Source of the DNA: Haemaphysalis longicornis
Taxonomy: Eukaryota > Arthropoda > Arachnida > Ixodida > Ixodidae
Reading direction: 5' to 3'
Length of the DNA: 64,000 nt
Assembly (NCBI GenBank): GCA_013339765.2
Contig: CM023449.1
Coordinates: 33,641,622 to 33,705,621 of the forward strand
Of the stretch, positions 29,933-40,530 are shown in pieces. Under the pieces are notes generated by a model, which saw nothing but the letters and a program-made list of their open reading frames with translations, was not told the DNA's origin and did no database searches. A program made the translations under genes and the position numbers. The stretch's first letter is position 1. Each line of letters begins with the position of its first letter.

Positions 29933-30179
29933 GAGTCACTCTTTAATGTGGGCTGGAGAGGTCAGCTCTGCTAGCGGCAGTGCTTGCTACGCCAGATGGG
30001 GGTGATTACAATGCAGTGAAGTGAATGTGAGAGATCGGGAAAGCAGCAATACAAAGAAAACGAAAGTTAAATAAAAAATGGCACGCAATGCCATTCAAGA
30101 AAAAAACTCGAAACGAAGTTAACTAAACGAAAAAAAAGTAGAGCGAATGGAGCCCAGGAAGCGCAGAGCGCCTAACAAG
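29933..30179. other. Short spacer
   Basis: A-rich; leads into the 3' end of the minus-strand LINE. Confidence 0.4.
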
Positions 30180-31090
30180 AGAAAGGAGTCAAAACGTACA
30201 TGACGACGCAGATGCGTACAGACGTAGCCATGCACACAAAGGAAGAATTACAAAGTTTTGTTTAGTCCTGAATCTCGCAAAAAACGCGGAAGATTTTTTG
30301 TCCCTAAAGATGAGTCATTGTTCTTGTCCCAGGGTCCAAGAAAGTGACACAACTGAACGCTTGCTCCATGTCGAACACGAGGCAGGCAGCTCGCCGCTGT
30401 TACTGACGCAGGAGAAAATCACGGGCATATACACAACAAGTGCTCGGTAGTCTCGCGCACAGGGCATGTGGGGCACAGTGGTAAATCCTCCCACCCTATT
30501 TTGAACTTGAAGCTTCGGGTGTAAGCCACGTTGAGACGCGAACGATGCAGTGCACCTTCAGACGCTTTGGTTAGGTCGGGTGGAACACGGAATTTACAGA
30601 AAGGGTCAATTCCATGCAGAGGTGGATATCCGCTACGAGGGTGCTGCCACTTCACAATTTGCTCACTCCAACCAGTTAGATAGATAAGGGCACAGCCATC
30701 CTCTCGAGAGAAAGGAAGCTGGATCGTGTTACACAGAGAGTGGTCAGCGCTGTCGGCTGCATCAGATATAGTATTTCCTTCAATTTCCGAATGACCAGGC
30801 AGCCCTTGAAGCACGATGTGATGGCCTGCGCGCACTACCGCTGTGTGGATTTCACTGATTTCACACACAAGCTGACTGAAGTGGTTGAACAGCCTTCTTA
30901 GAGCTTGCAAAGAACATGATGTTTTGTGGCTCAGTTTTTTCCTGATTGTGCACTGGACCGACGGAATCCCCACGTCAATGGCAGATGATTCTGCGGTCAC
31001 TGAGCTGTCCGTATGGACGTGCGTGGGGCCTGCGTACGCGGTAAATAAATACTCAAGTGTGAAAAACTTCAGTGCAGGTGCGGACATGGA
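30180..31090 (-). pseudogene. LINE RNase H to 3' end, copy 1
   Basis: A 222-codon minus frame (31087-30419): VHTDSSVTAESSAIDVGIPS (first RNase H Asp), a helical section, VLQGLPGHSEIEGNTISDAA (C-terminal RNase H motif with the catalytic-region His), HRSRLNVAYTRSFKFKIGWE and LCPTCPVRETTEHLLCICP (CxxC...H...C finger). The 3' UTR runs down to about 30180. The frame is intact in this part, but 5' truncation removes RT and endonuclease. It lies directly beside a second partial copy. Confidence 0.85.
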
Positions 31091-31129
31091 CGACTTTTTG
31101 CTTATTCCGGGAATTTTCTTGATTATTCT

Positions 31130-31485
31130 AACGAGAGAAAGGAGTCAAAATGTACATCACGGCGCAAACTCGTACAGACGTAGCCATGCACACAATGGAA
31201 GAATTACAAAGTTTTGTCTAGTCTTGAATCTCGCAAAAACGCAGTAGAATTTTTGTCCCTAAAAATGAGTGTTCTTGTTCCAGGGTCCAAGAAAGTGACA
31301 CAACTGAAGGCTTGCTCCACGTCAAACACGAGACAGGCAGATCGCCGCTGTTACTCGCGCAGGGGAAAATCGCGGGCATATACACAACAAGTGCTCGGTA
31401 GTCTCGCGCACAGCGCACGTGGGGCACAGTGGTGAATCCTGCCATCATATTTTGAACTTGAAGCTTCGGGTGTAAGCCACGTTAA
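31130..31485 (-). pseudogene. LINE 3' end, copy 2 (tandem)
   Basis: About 345 bp repeat the 30170-30515 sequence in the same orientation (GAAAGGAGTCAAAA, GACGTAGCCATGCACACAA, TACACAACAAGTGCTCGGTA), with roughly 90 percent identity. It covers the 3' UTR and the last coding part, truncated near 31485. It is either two insertions or a tandem duplication. Confidence 0.85.
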
Positions 31486-33085
31486 GACGTATTCAGACTG
31501 GTCAGCTATTTGGGCGCACATTCGTCCTGCACTCGCTCTTAGCATCAACGATGGCCCGCTCACGCTCGGAGCTACTGGCATTTGAAGCGAACAAGTTGCG
31601 TGGAAGTAGCCTACACTGTTTGTCCACTGCCTGTAGCCATACACCTGTCAGTTTGGGTGAACGCATGAAGCCAGTTTTTCCACATGACGTTTTGCTCGCT
31701 GTGAAACTTGCCGTTACGGGCCAAGCGACTTGCCAAAGAGGTAAAACTAGACCAGCTCAGCCGTCAGCAGTAGACTTCACTCCAGGGCAAGTGAGGGCAC
31801 GAGCACTCATATTAGTCGCGTTGTTTGGCGCGTTTCGGTTCCGTGCGGTGCATAGTTAAAATTAGCCATTTATGCCGCGCCTTCTACAAACCGCGGACAA
31901 GACGGGGAGATAACGTTGACGGAAGAATATTGAGGCTAGCCGATGAAAACGTGCCGCCTAAACGGACTATCAAATGCAATGGTGTTCCTTTGCATAAAGG
32001 TTCCATGGACACGTCCATTGAGTGTCGGACTCATTATTAAGCGGAAAATGTGAACGCGCAAAGGGGCGAAACGGGAAAAAAATGGCCGCGTATCTGCTTC
32101 AGATCGTATCCTTTAATGGAAGACAACTGCCGAACATCCCCGCGCAGTAAAGGATTCTTGCACGTCCCACGAACTTTGCGCGTTGGACGCAAGCTTTTTA
32201 GTTGTTTTTGTGTCAGATTTTAAATAAATCATTCTCAGTTCGAATTTATGACACTGATTTAAAATGAAAGGTCGTTACTTGGAACCGCAAGGCGAATAAA
32301 TACATCAAAGTTCCAAATATTGAAAGTTTGAATTAAAGGGACGCTGAAGTGAATTTGCCTAGCTCCCGTTTTTGCTTGCACTGTGTATACAGGCTCAAAT
32401 TAACACACTTTTGATCGTTTATCCGGTTGATGAGGCGGTAATTATTTTATTAGGCGCGAAAGAAGAAAAACTACCACGCGCACTCTGCGGCGGCCGCACC
32501 AACTAAAGGTTGTGACTACGGGAGGAGATGCACCGTGATTGGACGATGTCCAAGGTTAGCATTCAAACAAGTTTCGGTTTCGGTTCTGTAAAACAACATG
32601 CTTGACATCCGACGACATCGTTGGATGGGCATTCTCGATATCTTAGTAATCGCCGTACCGCGCTTCTGCCATGTTGTCGGCTGTAAAATGCCTAAGATAA
32701 GCCTCCCAGGATGGCCTGGAATCGTAGCAATCACTAGCCGAGGCCTACGCAGTGGATGAACGACCCCGCGTCCCCACAGACGCTGAAATGCCATTTGCTT
32801 TTCCCGCATATTCGGAGCGTGCCTCGCTCATGCCTGTATCGTAAAAAGCATGTTCGCCCCAGGCCAAGGGTCTGCTGATTCTGTCCTGTGCCCACTGCCT
32901 GCAAGCAGTTGGTGCTTGTGGCAACAGCACGCCAACGAGAACTCGTTAGCGCGTTCGTGTAAGCCTGAGCACCTTCTGTAAACTACTTCGTGAAGCAGTG
33001 AACGTTACGGCCCAAAATTGGTGAACGCAGTATAGAAAACATCGGCCGAAAATGAAAACGTTAACTTACAGAAAAACAAAGAATA
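31486..33085. other. Unassigned spacer
   Basis: No known protein motif. TTAAAGGGACGCTGAAG at 32334 resembles the TTAAAGG end of the TTAA elements, but no matching right end is found in the window. Frames of 60-100 codons on both strands are unremarkable. Confidence 0.4.
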
Positions 33086-33160
33086 CACCTTTGGGGATTC
33101 GAACTTGTGACTGGCAAAATAATATACCTAGCGCTCCACACCACTCGGCCACGGGAGTTT
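33086..33160 (-). repeat. tRNA-like sequence abutting the LINE 3' end
   Basis: Minus strand: A box TGGCCGAGTGG (33151-33141) and B box AGTTCGAATCC (33104-33094). The stems are poor, so it is not a functional tRNA. It begins a few bases after the AATAAAGAAAGAAA end of the LINE, so it is either the target of the LINE insertion or a separate tRNA-derived retroposon. Confidence 0.6.
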
Positions 33161-33315
33161 TCTTTCTTTATTACCGGCTTCGTACACTGAACAAAATACA
33201 GCAATGGCACATGCTTCAAAACAACATAATAATAAAAAAACCCTCCAAACAATGACACATGCCTCAACACAACATAATGATAAAAACCCCTCCCGCTGCT
33301 ACGGGTGGCGCGTGT

Positions 33316-34360
33316 TAAAAGCGTTTCAGGTTAACTAGTTCATCCAAGATGTTAGCCCAGTCCGAGTGCTCGTCTTGCATTTTCATTACATCTTTGATAT
33401 AAGCAATGCTTTCAATATTGTATTCCCTTGCCGGTCGTGCATCCGGATCTGCATGTCACACGGCCATAGGAGCTTTCCAGAAGCTGTGCAGGCTCAAGGC
33501 CATAAACAAATATAGTGGCATGCCTCCGTCATTACGCGTTGGAAGGAAACGTATTCCGTACGGAGATACCGGCAGTTCTTTCTTTAGTGTTCGCTGGAGT
33601 GTCCCAGTGTGCCAGTGTCTTTAGTGTCCAGTGGAACACTGCGTCAGAAAAGTCCAAAAAAATGCGCTCTATGGTCTCTAGTTTACCGCAATGTCTACAA
33701 TTCACTGACCCCGCTACAAGTATTCCTTTCTCCCGCAGCCAAGAACCGACTTGTAGCGTTGCGGTATGCAATTGAAAGAAAAAACGTTTGACTGTTCACT
33801 TCACAGGCATTGGTTTAACTATCCTTAACACGTCTTTCCCCGACCCTGCAGGGTATAAAGAGTGATAAACAGGTACCGGTAACGCCACATCGATAACATC
33901 CTTGTACAGTTCTTTTCTAGGTACCAGAGCGAGGTATTCGTAGGGAAACCTGGCCTTCAGGAACTGAAAGGCCGTAACGACCTCCTTCAAGTAGCCTTGT
34001 GGGGCTCTTGGTTTTAGTGCACTGGAAGGACACCATAAAATCTGGCAAATAATACACCAACCTCGTCTGCAAAACTGTTCGATAAAAAGGGTCTTTCTGG
34101 TCTCTCAGGAAAATAAACCTTGAGACAACCTGCCTAAGAAATAGGTGCACCAGTCTGAGACCTTTTTGAACAGAAATGAAGAGATTCGTACGACTCATGC
34201 GCTCCTATCCTGAGCGCCAAACAAACACAGCAAAAACCCTGCGAATTTTTGCCCGCTGATCCTTGACATGCACAACACCTGCAGCGCATACCATATTTTA
34301 GCAGCCAGAAATACATTACAGACAGAAGCGCGCAAAAATATTGACATATCATGACCCCCC
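33316..34360 (-). pseudogene. LINE ORF2 C-terminal region
   Basis: Minus strand pieces: VKDQRAKIRRVFAVFVWRSG, ERMSRTNLFISVQKGLRLVH, LFLRQVVSRFIFLRDQKDPF, then KARFPYEYLALVPRKELYKD, VALPVPVYHSLYPAGSG and CRHCGKLETIERIFLDFSDA, and finally DELVNLKRF with a stop near 33316. The CxxC...E(H)...LDC-like finger is present in degenerate form. At least four frame changes occur. The region follows RT and probably binds the element RNA. Confidence 0.82.
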
Positions 34361-34364
34361 CATT

Positions 34365-35140
34365 TTAGCGTTTCACTCCGGACTCTTTCAGTTTCCTAAG
34401 ACCAGAACTCAGTGGGTTTCTGGTACCATGTAATGGCACACCAAGGTATCTAGTGGAGGAGGTGTTCCAGTTGACGTTTGCAAATTCCTCTGGCGTGCCC
34501 TCCCAGTCTCCATGCCAAGTGCCTATGCACTTGCTCCGACTAATAGCGCTTCCTGTCTGCTCACAAAATTCCGCCGCTAATCGAACCGCTCTACTGACGC
34601 TCTCTTTGTTACTGCACACTACCGCTACATTATCAGCATAGCAAAGAATCTTTAGCTCAATCTTGTGCAACGTAAAACAATTTAACAATTTCAGACAAAA
34701 TGGTTCCAGGTAAATAGCAAACAGCATGGCACTTAAAGGACATCCCTTCTTCACGCCCGACACAACTTCAAAACTCTCGCTAACTTTTTTTATTTACTAT
34801 CAGGATTGTGAAACTGTTTGTGTAACTCATTTTAACTACTCTAAAATAATAGAGCCGACATTTACCTGTTCGAGTATTGTAGACAGGATAGCGTGTATTA
34901 CACAATCACAGGCCTTAGCCAGATCTAACTGCAAGATAGCAACTCGTCCTCCCTATGAATCAACGGTTTCTAAAAGACTCCGAAATACGTGAAGGTTTGT
35001 CGTGATTGAGTGACCTTTTATGCCGCAGGTTTGGTGTTGGCCAACAAGAGACTGAATAACACATTTAAATGTTTTGCCAGAACTTTCATAAATACCTTGT
35101 AATCTACATTTGCAACTGTAAATGGTCTATAGGCTCCTTC
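34365..35140 (-). pseudogene. LINE ORF2 reverse transcriptase
   Basis: 34763-34365 is one frame: GVKKGCPLSAMLFAIYLEPF (motif B), KILCYADNVAVVCS (motif C) and RYLGVPLHGTRNPLSSGLRK. Motif C reads YADN where active enzymes have YADD, removing a metal-binding Asp. Upstream, YRPFTVANVDYKVFMKVLAK and a badly decayed motif A region occupy 35140-34764 with many stops. The polymerase is inactive. Confidence 0.88.
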
Positions 35141-35142
35141 AA

Positions 35143-35710
35143 TCAATCTTTGTAAGACTGACGTTGGCCCAGTACATGTCTATAGTGCTCCACAAATGCA
35201 CGTTCAATTTTTTGTTTATCTCTGGTGACAGAACCAGCGTATGAAATCGCCACTATATTGTTCTTCGCTGCGTATCGCTTTTCATCTCCGAGAGCGCGTT
35301 TCGTGGGCATTTCGCCTAAGCACAATCTTTCACCCTGGGCCCGTATTACCGCTCCCTTATATCTTTCTGTTTCAAGCGTCTCGAGTTGTCTCTTTATCTC
35401 TCTAATACTGCGTGTGTGGGTTCCTGGCTGTAGGCTGTCTGGAAATAACAAATAATCCAACTGACATTTCAGCTCTTTCTCTTTATTTCTTTCTGTAACT
35501 CTTATTGCGCAGGACCTTACAAATGCTGCAATATTGACGTCTTCATTAAAGCGTTCCCATAATAAGATGGCATCTTCGGCCTTCCCCTGGAGAATATTCT
35601 TAATCTTGTCATTTACTTTACCGACAAATGCCTCGTCCGGCAGAAGTTTGTATTGAACTTCCAGTGATCCTACTGAAACCTTCCAGCTCTTGGTTGAGAT
35701 CCAATGTCAA
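35143..35710 (-). pseudogene. LINE ORF2 endonuclease-RT linker
   Basis: 35460-35143: RSIREIKRQLETLETERYKG, AQGERLCLGEMPTKRALGDE and YAAKNNIVAISYAGSVTRDK. The GE.PT..AL..EKR motif is the linker found between endonuclease and RT. 35710-35461 carries the end of the endonuclease (FSDHSLVMFD) and decayed linker. Confidence 0.8.
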
Positions 35711-36413
35711 ACATTACCAGACTGTGGTCACTAAACGCAACATGTTCCACCTGGTAATTTCTACGCCAGATAAGCAGACATATGCGCGGTAGAGACGAGC
35801 ATGACTTCCGCCCTGGAAATGAGTGAACTTGGTAGGTTTATCTTTCGCTACTAGGAGCACCACGTCTTCCAAACTGCGTTCATGAACAATTGTATTTAGT
35901 AGTAGCGCACTTGCATCACGTTTAGATATTTTTCCAACCCTATCGCAACGGCAACATACGCAATCAAAATCGCCTAACATAACAACATGTCTCTCACTGT
36001 TGAGGTACCGTTCAAGGCGATCAAACAACGTTTTTCGTTCACTTTGCTTGTTAGGCGCACAAACACAGATAACACGCCATTCAATGCCTCACAACTTAGT
36101 CAGATGCAAGCATGCGCCCAGTTTCACACGTAATCGATTCATCCACAGTAATGCCGATAATATTCCGCAGAAAAACTGCACATCCCGCCGATGTACCCAC
36201 AGCATGAGAGACACAAACATTATAACGCTCCCGGAAAAGTTGCACCATGTGATTCGTTTGTTCCTCCCTTTCTGTTTTAGTGCCCTGAACAGCGATGATA
36301 TCCTGGTTCTTTTCCATGAATACGCGCGAAAGCTGGTACTGTTTTTTCCTCGAGGCCAGCCCCCTTACGTTCACCGTGCCTACGCGTAAATGTGCTGTTA
36401 AATTTAGCGCCAT
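35711..36413 (-). pseudogene. LINE ORF2 endonuclease
   Basis: Starts MALNLTAHLRVGTVNVRGLA at 36413 (VGTxNVRGL replaces the usual NxxG entry), then FMEKNQDIIAVQGTKTEREE (the catalytic E region, QETK in family members, here QGTK, so Glu is lost), GCAVFLRN, and after a stop HVVMLGDFDCVCCRCDR (GDFN-type motif), THFQGGSHARLYRAYV (normally RLDRxY) and SDHSLV. It would nick target DNA for target-primed reverse transcription. It is inactivated by substitutions and stops. Confidence 0.85.
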
Positions 36414-36567
36414 GAGGAGGAAACGAATGACATGATGCGTACACTTTGTATGAAAGGGTCAACGAGAGTCTCACAGTTTCTTGTGGCCAAGGGCGCCGTT
36501 CCAATCGGAGGCATCTTTGTAAACATGACGACGCGACCACTTGGTACTATCCGCACGATCCACGTAT

Positions 36568-37768
36568 TTACGGCGGTGATTTATCACTAGCTGTCCGTTC
36601 CTTCTGATTGTTGGGCTTTAGTTTTAAGCTAGCTCGGCGTAACAAGGCTGTCTTTGACGGCGGTAACCTTAGCGGTGGTTCACCCGTTGCAATTGTTTCC
36701 ACTTCCTCTTCATTTCTGTCGTCGCTTTGTCCTGGCCGTTTTGCAAGCACAGCACCGAACGAGCTGTCTTCAACAGCTTCTGGCACCTCCATCTCCTCGG
36801 CAGTGTCATCGGATACCTTGCTGGGCTCTTCATTTGCAGCAGAAGATGCAGCAGAGGGTAACCCTTCGTCAACCGGTGCGGTCCTGTCACCTTGTGCGAT
36901 ATCTTCTTTAGTCTCAGAGGGAGCAGTTGGCTCAGCTTCTAACGAGGGCCCAGCAGCTCTTCCTCTCGCGGCCTCCTCTGCGTCAGTCTCACCCATGAGG
37001 TGTTTGGACTTGTCCTCGACCTCAGTAGGACCAGCAACTGTGGCGTACGTCTTGACGCATTCGTTGTCTGGATGTCCGAAGCGCCGGCAAAGTCAGCATC
37101 GCGGGACGCGGCACTCACGCCTTACGTGACCCTGCCTGTGGCAACGCAGGCAAAGTGGCGCCCTTCCCGGAACCACCACAAGCGTCAATTCTCCGCCCAC
37201 ACGTAGCTGGTGCGGTAAATCGTGCGGCGTGACGCCAGCCTTTAGTCGAATAGTCACATGCCGCGTCGGTGAGCCCTTTTCAACACAACCTGGCACCCGC
37301 CAACGCTCTCTCGGGACGTCGGTTACCCTGCCATACTGAGCAAACGCCGAACGCACCCCGTCATCCGGGACGCCGTGCACAAACCAGTGCAGCTTCAAAC
37401 GAAGGTCCTTTTTTATTCGGATGAATGACGAGGCACTTTTTCTTCTTCACCTTCACGTCTCTGACGGCCAGCATCTTCTTCAAAGCGTCCGCGTTGCTGA
37501 AAGTGACGGCCCACACGTGATTCATTTGGTACGCCCCTAGAGCAATAACTTCTGGGAGCAGCGCCAAACGCGTGAGCGCGTCTCGAAAATCTTCTACCCG
37601 GTAGGGCCTGGCAGGCATATCACCTTGCAAAAATACTGTGTTGGTCACATATTTTCCTGATGGCACTTATGGAGGACTCACTTGATAATCCTGGTTATCG
37701 TTTTCAGCGTAAAAAAACCTGTTGTCGCGGCGTGACTGGGCCGCTGTCACCACTCCGACGGAGCTCAT
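36568..37768 (-). pseudogene. LINE ORF1 (RNA-binding, CCHC)
   Basis: The likely start is the ATG at 37768 (MSSVGVVTAAQSRRDNRFFY), with one stop before VPSGKYVTNTVFLQGDMPAR. 37666-37361 forms an N-terminal domain ending in FSNADALKKMLAVRDVKVK; a shift leads to KLHWFVHGVPDDGVRSAFAQ and GGELTLVVVPGRAPLCLRCH, then RQGHVRRECRV (CX2CX4HX4C) and, after a stop, CRRFGHPDNEC, a second knuckle. 36996-36568 is an acidic, low-complexity tail rich in Glu, Ala and Ser. It resembles gag-like ORF1 proteins that bind LINE RNA. Confidence 0.85.
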
Positions 37769-37800
37769 GATCCCGCGTCCGCACGCTTGGGTGGCAGGAA

Positions 37801-38041
37801 GTGGAATTAACTCGGCCATGGGCCAGCGCGACCAGTGCAGAAAATATATGGTATATAATGAATAACCAGTTTACACTTTTATTTTGTTTTAGCAGTTCAA
37901 GCAGCTTAGGTGACTATTTATTGTACAGCGCTCGTGCAGTAAGCGTTCCCCAAAGCGTTCCCCATTTTGGCTTGCATGGAAAGAAATTGCGATATTTTTG
38001 TGTTCAGGTTTATATTTTCGTGTTCGCGTTTCATTTGACTC
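37801..38041. other. Spacer between LINE and Gypsy fragment
   Basis: AT-rich with no feature; contains the 5' boundary of the LINE. Confidence 0.4.
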
Positions 38042-38951
38042 CGATAGTACAACCGGCCAACGCCGCAAGTCACCGCCGTCCCGTTCTATTGGTCCGCTTC
38101 CTTGCCCAGCGAAACCATTTGATCGTGTAGGCATTGACCTGTATGGGCCTTTGCCCTACAGAGCCGCCGGGAATCGATGGGTCATTGTACGGTCGCGGAG
38201 CTGCCTACCGCCACAGCACGAAACGTCGCCTCCTTTCTATTACGTCGCTTTATATTGCGCCACGGGGCGCCTCGAGAGCCCCTCAGTGACCGAGGACGCG
38301 TCTTCTTATCTGATGTTGTCACGAAGCTCCTCACTGAGTGCCGTATTATCCACCACACAACAACTGCCTACCACCCGCAGACTAATGGCCTCACTGTGCG
38401 TTTAACCGAACTTTTGGAGACATGCGGTCCATGTACGTCTCCTCGGACCACGATGAATGGGACCTTGTGCTCCCTATGTGACTTACGCATATAATACGGC
38501 CATGCAGACCACAACGGGCTTCTCTCCCTTCTACCTACTCTACGAACGAGAACCATCATGCACTCTCGACACCGCGCTTTCTAATCGTCCGGATGTCTCG
38601 GAGTGTACCCCAGCATCAGATGCCGCCAAACACGCGGAAGAGTGCCGACAATTTGCGAAAACTTTCACAGCTGAAAACCAGTTGCGGCAAAAATCTTGCC
38701 ACGACGACACAGCTGTAGCACCGACTTATTAGCCAGGGTCAATGGTTTGGCTATGGATTCCTTCGACTACCCCAAGATTGTCTACGAACCAAGTATGATG
38801 GCCCCTGCCGCGTCCTGGAGCGTACGTCACCGGTCAACTACATCGTTGAGCCTATGGCCCTCTCTATGGATCTTCGCCGTCGTGGGCGCGAAACTGTTCA
38901 CGTGCAGCGCTTAAATCTTTATCCCGAGGCTCTGGTTTCGTCTAATTCGTA
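38042..38951 (+). pseudogene. Gypsy integrase fragment
   Basis: Reads RRKSPPSRSIGPLPCPAKPF, DRVGIDLYGPLPYRAAGNRW (first catalytic Asp, GIDLYGPLP), a frameshift, LPTATARNVASFLLRRFILR, GAPREPLSDRGRVFLSDVVT (second Asp, LSDRG), TTTAYHPQTNGLTVRL (third residue: TNGLTE expected, here V), a shift, YVTYAYNTAMQTTTGFSPFY, LLYEREPSCTLDT, and finally GSMVWLWIPS, KYDGPCRVLE and VHVQRLNLYPEAL. All parts from the end of the HHCC finger through the GPY/F module are present. It is inactivated by at least three frameshifts and loss of the DDE glutamate. No LTRs are near, so this is a truncated remnant. Confidence 0.88.
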
Positions 38952-39579
38952 ATTCGCGAAGATGGCATCTTCTTCCATGGGGGAAAATTGTAGTGAAAAC
39001 TACAGGACATTCCCCAACAACGCCATGGCCGTGCACCATCGCGGATCATCATCACTGCCATCCTTTTGGCACCATAAGGTGCCAAAAGCATGGCAGTGAT
39101 CATCATAAGGAGCTTCTGAAGAAGAGGTTCAGCTGGTTTGGCATCACCCCTTGGCTTTTTCATTGCTTCCTCGGTGTTTTGTTCTCCGAGCACCAATAAA
39201 CCCCTTTACAAAATAAAGAAATAAACTGCAGCGTTTTATTTGTGAGAATGCTGCAGTTAACTACAATACAGACGAGATCATATTTCATGGTAATATCTTT
39301 TTACGGTAAGCAACATTACGCAGTTGCTATCGAGCATTCATGGATGCTGTCGGTCTTAGCATTGTATGCAAAGCTTTGGCTGCCAACTTTTAGCTTATCG
39401 TATCGTAGCTTAAAATCTGCGTTGCGATCCTTGGCGAAGTCAACCACCTTTCTTCTCTCCAGTCAAACTTTATTGGATTAGTCCTCTTTTACGGCGAACT
39501 CAGTTCCTTTTACCTCTGCTGCAACTGCAAGATCGCATTCTTTGTCTTTAAAGGACAAACACTTACTATTACTTGCCTT
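38952..39579. other. Spacer with a 29-bp-arm hairpin
   Basis: Apart from the hairpin at 39045-39106 nothing is recognised. AATAAA motifs near 39195-39224 are in AT-rich context. Confidence 0.45.
39045..39106. repeat. Hairpin with 29-bp arms
   Basis: Left arm 39045-39073 and right arm 39078-39106 are reverse complements with three mismatches, separated by ATAA. The inner 12 pairs (CTTTTGGCACC against GGTGCCAAAAG) are perfect. Confidence 0.9.
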
Positions 39580-40200
39580 GGCTTTAACAGTGCGTAACGC
39601 CCCAGACTATATCTCCTTCAATCGCAGCAGCGCTGATCAACCCGTTTAGTTTTTCCGAGCAAAACAAAATCACCCGAGCCTCAGACTCATCCAGTATTTC
39701 ATTCACAGCATCTGCAAGGTCATAAACTATGACGTTATTTCTTCTGCACCTGCTATCTAGGTAATCATGTGAGTACCGTACTAGTTTGGCGCGCATGTCA
39801 GTAAGATAGTAAGATGTTTGGTGAAAAGTTGAGTGACGTGATCCTTTAAAGGGGACACGTCATCTTCCACGAGCCTTTTCTGTCAGTTGCTATAGCTTTT
39901 GTTGAAGGGCGTGGTGGTCCGCTCGATTAGAGCGAATTTCTGAGACAATTGCAGTCTGTTGCTGTTGTATTTTCGTATTGTCATATTCGAGTCTTATGTC
40001 AGTTATTTTAAATGAGAAAGGTGTTATCACAAATATTGATTCAAACAGAAACGCACAGTTACGGGTATCATTCGACCAGCAGGTGAATGACATAAGAGAA
40101 ATAGCCGTCTGCCAACTTTTGCGCGATGACAGTCGCAGCGACGGATGACAGGTCGCTTGCGCGGACATTTGCACGATCAATTCACATTTTAGAAAGCTTG
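39580..40200 (-). pseudogene. LINE ORF1-like remnant (coiled coil + RRM-like segment)
   Basis: Minus strand: KITDIRLEYDNTKIQQQQTA and IVSEIRSNRADHHALQQKL give heptad-like coiled coil. Beyond a stop: SHDYLDSRCRRNNVIVYDLA, NEILDESEARVILFCSEKLN. The SRRNNVIVYxLxD...ESE..V..FCxxxL pattern is common in ORF1 proteins of L1- and CR1-like LINEs. It lies on the wrong side of the neighbouring endonuclease piece to be one element, so it is a separate copy or a rearranged one. Confidence 0.6.
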
Positions 40201-40295
40201 TCAATGATAATTTCTTCTAGAGTAACTTCAGAAATGATATCAGGGACTATATGCTATGTTCAGCAGCCATATTAAATGAGCGGGACGTTTGATTG

Positions 40296-40530
40296 ATTGC
40301 ATGATTTAACGCGCCGACGCAACGCAGGCGATGAGGCGCGCCGTAGTGGAGGGCTCCGGATTAATTTTGACCACCTGGGGATCTTTAACGTGCGCCGAAA
40401 TCTCGTACACATGGGCGTTTTTGCTTTTCGCCTCCATCAGAAAAGCGGCCGCAACGGCCGGGAATCGAACCCGCGTCCTTGTGCTCAGCAGCGCAATGCC
40501 TTAGCCACTGTGCCACCGCGACGGGTAAAG
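40296..40530 (-). mobile_element. Ruka-type SINE
   Basis: Minus strand: a tRNA-like head with A box (TGGCACAGTGG, 40514-40504) and B box (GGTTCGATTCC, 40473-40463), then GGAGGCGAAAAGCAAAAACG, GTTAAAGATCCCCAGGTGGT, CCGGAGCCCTCCACTACGG and a TGCAATCAATC-like tail. It is flanked by a roughly 18-bp target duplication (GAGCGGGACGTTTGATTG at 40278, GAGCGCGACGTGTTGATTG at 40531). It sits inside a LINE endonuclease remnant. Ruka is known from ixodid tick DNA and transcripts. Confidence 0.9.

Larger units (their letters stand above)
33161..37800 (-). mobile_element. Nearly full-length LINE (ORF1 + ORF2, no RNase H)
   Basis: About 4.6 kb on the minus strand: ORF1 with CCHC knuckles, apurinic-type endonuclease, RT and a long C-terminal region, then a short 3' UTR ending AATAAAGAAAGAAA. 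All domains are in the right order and spacing, with frameshifts and stops in each. This is a copy-and-paste retrotransposon of the type common in tick genomes. 5' truncation is small if any. I cannot assign the clade firmly (no RNase H; L1/Tx1- or CR1/L2-like organisation). Confidence 0.88.

Noticed and set aside
36600..37129. 173-codon plus frame opposite LINE ORF1
   Set aside because: The minus strand encodes the CCHC knuckles and acidic tail of ORF1; the plus frame is a mirror of its low-complexity codons.
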